This document shows positions 58,306 through 64,000 of a DNA stretch of 64,000 nucleotides, piece by piece. The DNA comes from Amanita rubescens. Taxonomy: Eukaryota; Basidiomycota; Agaricomycetes; Agaricales; Amanitaceae. Location of the stretch: NCBI GenBank assembly GCA_015039365.1, contig WION01000113.1, positions 88,266 to 152,265 on the forward strand. The letters are read 5' to 3'. Every line of letters begins with the position of its first letter. The first letter of the stretch is position 1. Made by a program: the position numbers and the translations under genes. The notes beneath the pieces are model-generated. The model did no database searches. It saw only the letters and a list, made by a program, of their open reading frames with translations, and was not told where the DNA came from.

Positions 58306-60744
58306 TTGTTCCTCGGAAGAGATAAATTGCTTCATGATGTAGTGAAACACTTGAGTAACAATTGTCACGTCGCGCTCCTTGGGCCAGGCGGGATCGGCAA
58401 GAGCTCTATTGGGAAAGTCGTGCTTTACGACTCCACAATTATTCAAAAATTCGGCGACCAGCGTTTCTTTGTCAGATTCGATGACGTCGACTCCTCTCTA
58501 GTCACGTTCCATATGTTTTGCGAACGCATAGCCAAGGCGCTGGGTGTGAAGGCTTCCGAAAATCCTGATAATTCATTTCGCAAGTATCTATCCGACGCCT
58601 CCGGCGACATATTTCTCGTTCTTGATAATGCAGAAACTTTCCTGCAGGCCGGTGATCCACGAATTAGTACAGCAATCGGCACAGCAATCCGTGAACTCGC
58701 AGATATGACATGCGTCACAATCTTGCTGACTACCAGAAATGCCGAAATTCCCCCTAACCCACGCTTGAAGACAATGAAGGTTCCTCCGCTGGATGAAGAG
58801 GCTGCGTACGCAACGTTTGCAATGACTTACGGCACTGATGTTTGCCCTTCCGTCGCCAAAAACCTCATATGTACACTCGAGTTCCATCCACTCTCCATCA
58901 CTTTGCTCGCTCAGGTTGCAAGGCAAAGCGAGTGGACCCCTGAAAAGCTGGTAGAGGTTTGGAAAGAACACCAGACACGGTTACTAGATAGCGGAAATGG
59001 AAAAAGTGACAGTTTGGAAACCACGATCGAATTGTCCCTCAAGTCTCCTTCCATCCTAACACTGGGAGACAATGCTCGTCATTTCTTACGCGCCATCGCT
59101 TCCCTTCCTCAGGGTGTCGATGAAAAGAAATTGAAGCATCTCTTCCCCACAGTGGGGGAGGTCGACCTTCTGGCCGCCAAACTGCGCAAACATTCTTTGT
59201 TGTATCTCGATGGAGAGAAAAACATGATGCTCGCTCCGATCAGATTGTACCTCACCGACAAGGGTGGGCCTGATAGTCCTCTGCTCGTGGGTGTCAGGGC
59301 CTATTACTATGACCAACTTGAAAAGTTTGCGGACCCCAAACAAGGGGAGGAGGGAAGCGCTTGGATTACGACGGAGGATATCAACGTCGAGCGCCTCATC
59401 GCCCTCGACCTTCCTGGGAATACTCGAACAGGTTGTGAAGCCTGCGTTCGATTCACCGAACTTCTTATACGGCACAAATCGCGCCCAACCGCTCTATATC
59501 CTGCGGTCAAGGGTCTTCCGCAGCATGAACCGAAACTATTCGAGAGGATCCGCTTGCGTTTTCAACCCGCATTCCGGAGAGTGCACCCATTGGTATCCAA
59601 AGGAACTTGTTTTCAGAGTCTGGCCCTCCTCGCGCACAAGTTGGGCCGGACAGCGGAGGCGCTCGACTTTTGTAAGGAAGCCGAAAAGCTTTTTATTCTT
59701 GCAAGGGATCGTGATATGCTAACAGGTTGCGAGCGAAATATGGGAGATATCTACGTTTATCTAGGTGACTTCGCTAAGGCTGGTCGTCTGTTCAAGAAAG
59801 CTCAATCCAAATGTAAACATCCCGAAACCAGAGCCGCCCTCAATCTCTCACTTGGAAATGTTGCTATGTTTACCAAGAATTCGGAGGGTCGAAAGTTGCT
59901 TAAAGAGGCCGAGCACTATTACAAAGGCGTCGACGATAAGGATGCTATGAATAATGCTATCGGAGTCCGGGGATATATCGAGATGTACTCCGGCGACTAC
60001 CAAGCTGCAAGACGATGCTTCAAGCAAATCGACAGGAACACCTACACGCTTGTGGCGCTGTCAGAGGTGTCGTGGAGGGAGGGGGATTCATTGAAGGCCC
60101 TCGAGTTACTCGATAACGGCGTGAAGGAGGCAAAACACGACGAAGAATTTGGCTTTGCTATGGCCATCAGAGCTGCAGTTGCTTCCAACCAGGACGATTT
60201 CATTCGCGCACGGGAGCAAATCAACGAGGCAGCCAAAAAAGTGACTCTTTCAGATAACAGCAAGAATATGAACTTGGCATACTGTGTTTATATCTCAGCA
60301 CGCAACGAATTGTTCGCCAATGAACTCCTAGAGTCCCGGGACCGGTTTTCGAAGGCAAACGACATGTTCAAGGAGCTTGGAGATATCCGCTTCCGTGCGA
60401 GATGCGAGAGAGCGCTGGGAGAGATTGCTTTTCTAGAGAACGATTCTCAAGAGGCAGATGACAGGTTCGAGAAAGTCCAGTCACTCTGCGAGGACATGGG
60501 GATCTCTGCGGAACTGTTATACATTTGTTTTTCCTCCTTTTTTCTGAAGGATAGTTTTGAGGGGTGGAAAACTTATCAAGAGAAACACACGTTACCTCGA
60601 ACGCTTTTGGGAAAGCCTCGCTCTGTCTTCCCCCCGGCGCTGGTGACTTTTTGCTGCACCTGCTTTATTTTCCTCTCTCTCGTAGTCTACTTTTGCCACT
60701 ATATTCCCACATTCAATCACCCGATCCTTACCTACCTGTCTTGA
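58306..60744 (+). CDS. NLR-like STAND NTPase with TPR repeats
   Basis: One long exon encodes an NB-ARC-type ATPase: FLGRDKLL, Walker A GPGGIGKSS (residues 26-34), Walker B IFLVLDNAET (about 101-110), the sensor motif TTRN and a GLPLA-equivalent HPLSITLLA. Helical TPR repeats follow over about residues 420-720 (e.g. KLGRTAEALDFCKEAEKLF, YLGDFAKAGRLFKKAQSK). Such proteins act as intracellular sensors, in fungi often in non-self recognition. The true exon starts at about 58281 after CAG (DPIPPKPSLFLGRD), so a 5' exon with any effector domain is missing from this call and 58306 is not the real start. The C-terminus ends in a hydrophobic segment (TFCCTCFIFLSLVVYF), possibly a membrane tail or an unspliced 3' region. 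Confidence 0.78.
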   Translation: MFLGRDKLLHDVVKHLSNNCHVALLGPGGIGKSSIGKVVLYDSTIIQKFGDQRFFVRFDDVDSSLVTFHMFCERIAKALGVKASENPDNSFRKYLSDASGDIFLVLDNAETFLQAGDPRISTAIGTAIRELADMTCVTILLTTRNAEIPPNPRLKTMKVPPLDEEAAYATFAMTYGTDVCPSVAKNLICTLEFHPLSITLLAQVARQSEWTPEKLVEVWKEHQTRLLDSGNGKSDSLETTIELSLKSPSILTLGDNARHFLRAIASLPQGVDEKKLKHLFPTVGEVDLLAAKLRKHSLLYLDGEKNMMLAPIRLYLTDKGGPDSPLLVGVRAYYYDQLEKFADPKQGEEGSAWITTEDINVERLIALDLPGNTRTGCEACVRFTELLIRHKSRPTALYPAVKGLPQHEPKLFERIRLRFQPAFRRVHPLVSKGTCFQSLALLAHKLGRTAEALDFCKEAEKLFILARDRDMLTGCERNMGDIYVYLGDFAKAGRLFKKAQSKCKHPETRAALNLSLGNVAMFTKNSEGRKLLKEAEHYYKGVDDKDAMNNAIGVRGYIEMYSGDYQAARRCFKQIDRNTYTLVALSEVSWREGDSLKALELLDNGVKEAKHDEEFGFAMAIRAAVASNQDDFIRAREQINEAAKKVTLSDNSKNMNLAYCVYISARNELFANELLESRDRFSKANDMFKELGDIRFRARCERALGEIAFLENDSQEADDRFEKVQSLCEDMGISAELLYICFSSFFLKDSFEGWKTYQEKHTLPRTLLGKPRSVFPPALVTFCCTCFIFLSLVVYFCHYIPTFNHPILTYLS

Positions 60745-61315
60745 TACCAGCCCACACTCCCTACCTTCAGACTTAACCACCATATGTATACCCTCTCACC
60801 GTACCGAGGCCCAAACAGACTCCGTTTATTAACACCGTTACCATCTCACCAATCTCCGTACCATTCCTTTACACCCTTCTCAGATATCAATATCAATGAG
60901 CAAAGTAAACCGATGAAAGACAAATTCCGAGGCCGAGTGAAACCCTCTTATTCCGTCCCGCATCTCGATGCCACACCAGCCGAGACCGAAGAGACCGAAG
61001 GAATAGGTCTCTGTGGCTGCTATTTCGCAAATGGGCGAGCTGGAGCAGATAGCCTCGCCGTAACGCTCAGGGTAGGAGCGAGACATACCCTAGGAAAGCC
61101 TGGCAATCGTTGACAAAATCTTTTCAAAAAATTGCATCGTCTACGGTCAAAACGGTGTAGTTCATGACGATTCTGGCGATTACAACTGTCAGCTGGCACC
61201 GTATTTTTTTATATATAAACAAGCTAGCTAAGTATCTGTTGTCGCAAGATTAATTCGAGTTTGTGTGCGAAATAGGCTTGCTAGTTAAACATTCAACATA
61301 CAAGGACTCTAGATA
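60745..61315. other. convergent intergenic region
   Basis: It separates the NLR-like gene and the ankyrin-vWA gene. A 109-codon frame at 60784-61113 has no family features. Confidence 0.4.
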
Positions 61316-62857
61316 TCACTCCTCGTGCCTATCATAAAGTGGCTTCGTCAACAGTTTTAGCAGCCACAAATCCAACATATCTTCCTTCTCCTTCAGTTCC
61401 CGAAACTTGTCGTCCAGTCGGTCTGTGGTACAGTGCAACACTGTCCTGATCCCCCGTTCCATCCTCAGGCTTTCCAGAAAATCCCTCGCGAATTCATCAG
61501 ACCCAATCTGACTTACTAAAAACTTCACCGATTCCGGATCGTAACCAGCTTCAGTCAGTTTCCGTTGACATTCCAATATTGCTTTCACAAACACATCCGG
61601 TAGTTCACCACTTGGGGATCCATCGGTGATGATGCACACAAGGATCGGGCGCTTGAGTGTCCCTGCCGAAATGACGTTATAGACGAGAGGTTCGAGGATC
61701 TTAGATCGCAGGTTTGTGCCGATTGGTGTGCCACCCTTCGGTGTCACCGCTTTGATGGCCTGTTCGAGCGCATTCGCATTCAGTCTGTCTGAACCTGCAG
61801 CGTTGATGAAGCGGAGATCAACACCAGCCTCGTCGTCAGGGACGATCCTGGTAGCAATGCGGGCGATACGGCTGACAAGTGCCAGCTGATTCTGAAAGCG
61901 GTCGTCGGATTCCATGGAACCACTGTCGTCGCAGAAGATGACAGGACGGTAGAAGGCCAGGCGAGTCAGGTGCATGAGGTTTTTAGGATCGCTGAGGTCG
62001 GTAGTATGGTCTTCATGGAGGGCGTGGGCCTTAGCTGCGAGCTTTTGAAGAAATGGATCGTTTGGAGCGAAAAACTTCTTAAGCTTGCCATCTTTGACGT
62101 AGTTATTCAGGTTCGTCATGAACTCATTGAGGGTACTGGGCTTTGGAATCTCCTAAGGGGTTATATGTTACGAGGATTACAAATAGTAACAATTAATGTT
62201 GATTACCTTTACGAGGTTTGGATCCTCTGCTCTGCTGGTATTATACTTGAACTTCTTTGCTACGCCACGCAAAACAGACTTGAAGAGGCCTCTGGTGTTG
62301 GTGTACGATACGACGAGTAGCACCGACGACACAGCAAGGTCAACGACCTGTGCCAAGGTCGAATTCCTCTCCGCTTTCGTCCGCAAATGTCGTTTCATCC
62401 CGCGCTTCTCAGCCAGAGCCTCCGCTGTTTCTCCCTTTTTATTTTTGGTCTTTACCGATGCATTACGGTCTACAAGTTCCCGCACTACTCGCCCGTCCCT
62501 GGCCTGAGACAAAGCATTCATGAGCGGAGTATTCCCGTCCTTATCGCAGGGCATATCGATATTAACTTTGGCATCAATGAGAACTCGCAGAATGTCAAAC
62601 CGGACGGAACTGGGTGCTTGAGTAGTGACGAAATACAAAGGTGTGCGGCTAGAAGACGAAAGCGCATTGGGATTTGCGCCTCCAGCAAGTAGCACTTTGA
62701 CGACTTCGAGGTGACCTCGCCAGCAGGCGGCTGCAAGCGGGGTAATGTTCTTTATGCCACCTGGGCGATCAATGATGGATCGGTCACTCGAGACGTAATT
62801 CTTCAGGGCGGGGGAGGTGAGATGGCCATTCCAAGCTTCATCATGGATGGTGGGCAT
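61316..62857 (-). CDS. ankyrin repeat - von Willebrand factor A protein
   Basis: Exons are complement(62207-62857) and complement(61316-62152), with a 54-bp GT..AG intron; both exons are whole numbers of codons, giving 495 aa. Residues 35-150 hold ankyrin repeats (NITPLAAACWRGHLEVVKVL, GNTPLMNAL, KKGETAEALAEKRGM). Residues 275-450 form a vWA domain with a MIDAS motif CDDSGSM, a second site around GGTPIGTNL and ITDGSPSGE. These domains bind partner proteins (vWA through a metal ion). No catalytic motif is seen. The gene is convergent with the NLR-like gene. Start ATG at 62857 (MPTIHDEAWNGHL). Function unknown; intracellular sensing or adaptor work would be inference. Confidence 0.85.
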
Positions 62858-63580
62858 GTTCTGCAGTCGAGCTAAAGACCCGTGACACTAAAATCCTGGC
62901 AATAAACGATTAGATATTTATTTATTTACATTGCAAGAGATAACCTTCACTAGACGCATTAACACGTTTACCCTTCGCATGACACGAAGGCCACCTAACA
63001 GACTCCCACCAGGGGTTGCGATTCCATGAGGGAGCAGTGTGTGGGTAAGAACCTACTCAGCCAATCGTACAATTGTTGACCCCCAATTCGCGTTCCGGCA
63101 TCGCGCGCTATCAAAACATTGCAGATAGCCCCTTTGAGTTCGGATTCAGTTATGCCTGTTCCTTCGCATGCAGGGTCCAACTGTCAACACTTTTCATCTC
63201 CTCCCTGTTTGTCAACATCATGTTCCGCAGTTAGAGTTGGCCAGTGCTCATAGGTATAGGATAAACTTACATTTGTCTAACCGTAAGTCACCTTACATCA
63301 CAAACTTGAAATTACAAACTATCTACCGTGCAAGACATAATACTGTTTGCGTTCACAGCATGGGGAAAGGCTCGCAACTCGCGATCGTTGAACTTAGATC
63401 GAGAATTGGGGGGGACGAACTAAGGGAGATGTTACTTACGGAACGTGCGCCATCGTTATCAATGATGTGTTGCAATGTGAAAGCGACTACCAAACTCTAC
63501 TAAATCGATTTTCCAGCTTAGAAGGTTATGCAGATTGTTGACCGGTCCTTCCAGAGCATGAAGCCACATGAAAGAAACGA
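62858..63580. other. stretch without supported gene
   Basis: Short frames only. Confidence 0.4.
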
Positions 63581-63733
63581 GGCTGTCTAACTATACACTA
63601 TAACAGCATAGGTGTAGCGCATTTAGGCTAACTGAGTTTCAATAGGTTTCAATTGACGCTGCCGACCACCTTTGGACATTCTCTCCCACACACTCTCTTG
63701 TGTGGCGCTACGCCTATATATAGTTAGAAAGCC
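63581..63733. repeat. MITE-like inverted-repeat element (153 bp)
   Basis: The left end reads GGCTGTCTAACTATA followed by TAGGTGTAGCGC (63581-63620). The right end is the imperfect reverse complement GCGCTACGCCTATATATAG..AAAGCC (63705-63733). The interior also has a small CACACTCTCTTGTGTG hairpin. It is non-coding. No clear target duplication. Confidence 0.55.
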
Positions 63734-64000
63734 GAGTATGAAGATCCAGACTTCCAAATCCATTTGAAATGGATAGCGGGAATAGACTTCAAGTTCCTGA
63801 AGCCCTCGTCATTGGAACAACTTCACATGTCAAGATTTAAGCTTCAAGCTTCAAGCCCAAAACCCTCGCAAAGTTTAATACAACTTCCCAATCTACCCAA
63901 GAATAGCTCAGTTTCAAGACGTTCGCACGGCAAAGAAGAGCACCTGCTTCATGAGAAATCCTCCCTCATCTCCAAGCATTGGACTGGCAACTCTTTCGTT
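63734..64000. other. right edge of window
   Basis: Nothing recognised. Confidence 0.3.

Overview
The window comes from a filamentous basidiomycete, most likely an Agaricomycete. Its genes are dense with introns of about 45-60 nt (GT..AG), its 5S rRNA gene stands alone among protein genes, and it carries KDZ DNA transposons, Ty1/copia and other LTR remains, a STAND/NLR-like TPR protein and a broken aminoglycoside-phosphotransferase-family gene.

Layout. 1-33,000 is a repeat-rich, gene-poor block. It opens with the 5' end of a decayed copia element on the minus strand (gag, protease start, primer-binding site, LTR). A foldback repeat, a solo LTR and a GGT microsatellite follow. Then comes the main feature, an 18.4-kb KDZ composite at 3,911-22,308. 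Beyond it, 22,317-32,900 is old, strongly CpG-poor sequence with a frameshifted gene relic, two foldback elements, a fresh solo LTR and a tRNA-derived SINE. 33,000-54,000 is ordinary housekeeping sequence: PDS5 (-) and NAA15 (+) head to head, three unrecognised genes, a 5S rRNA gene with a 5S pseudogene nearby, LTN1 (+) and an OLE1-type delta-9 desaturase (-). 55,500-64,000 is accessory: an APH-family gene split by a local inversion, a NB-ARC/TPR protein, an ankyrin-vWA protein and a MITE-like repeat.

Main result. What looks like an 8.7-kb palindrome is two copies of one 9,195-bp KDZ element, one inserted into the other in opposite orientation. The outer copy (3,911-4,431 plus 13,635-22,308) is flanked by the 8-bp duplication ATCATGCA. 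The inner copy (4,432-13,626) is flanked by the 8-bp duplication ATGCTGGC, a target that lies inside the outer copy's own left terminal repeat. The inner copy still holds the uninterrupted target, so the order of events can be read from the sequence. Both copies are exactly 9,195 bp.

Each copy carries three intron-containing genes: the KDZ transposase; a 323-aa protein with two domains resembling the RNase H1 N-terminal/caulimovirus-viroplasmin fold around six 13-residue repeats; and a 690-aa accessory protein of unknown function. The transposase has the same lesions in both copies, so at least the last jump was probably driven in trans. All exon calls were made by eye from splice signals and reading frame. 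The exon sums of the 690-aa and 323-aa genes are multiples of three, and the phases of transposase exons 2-8 agree.
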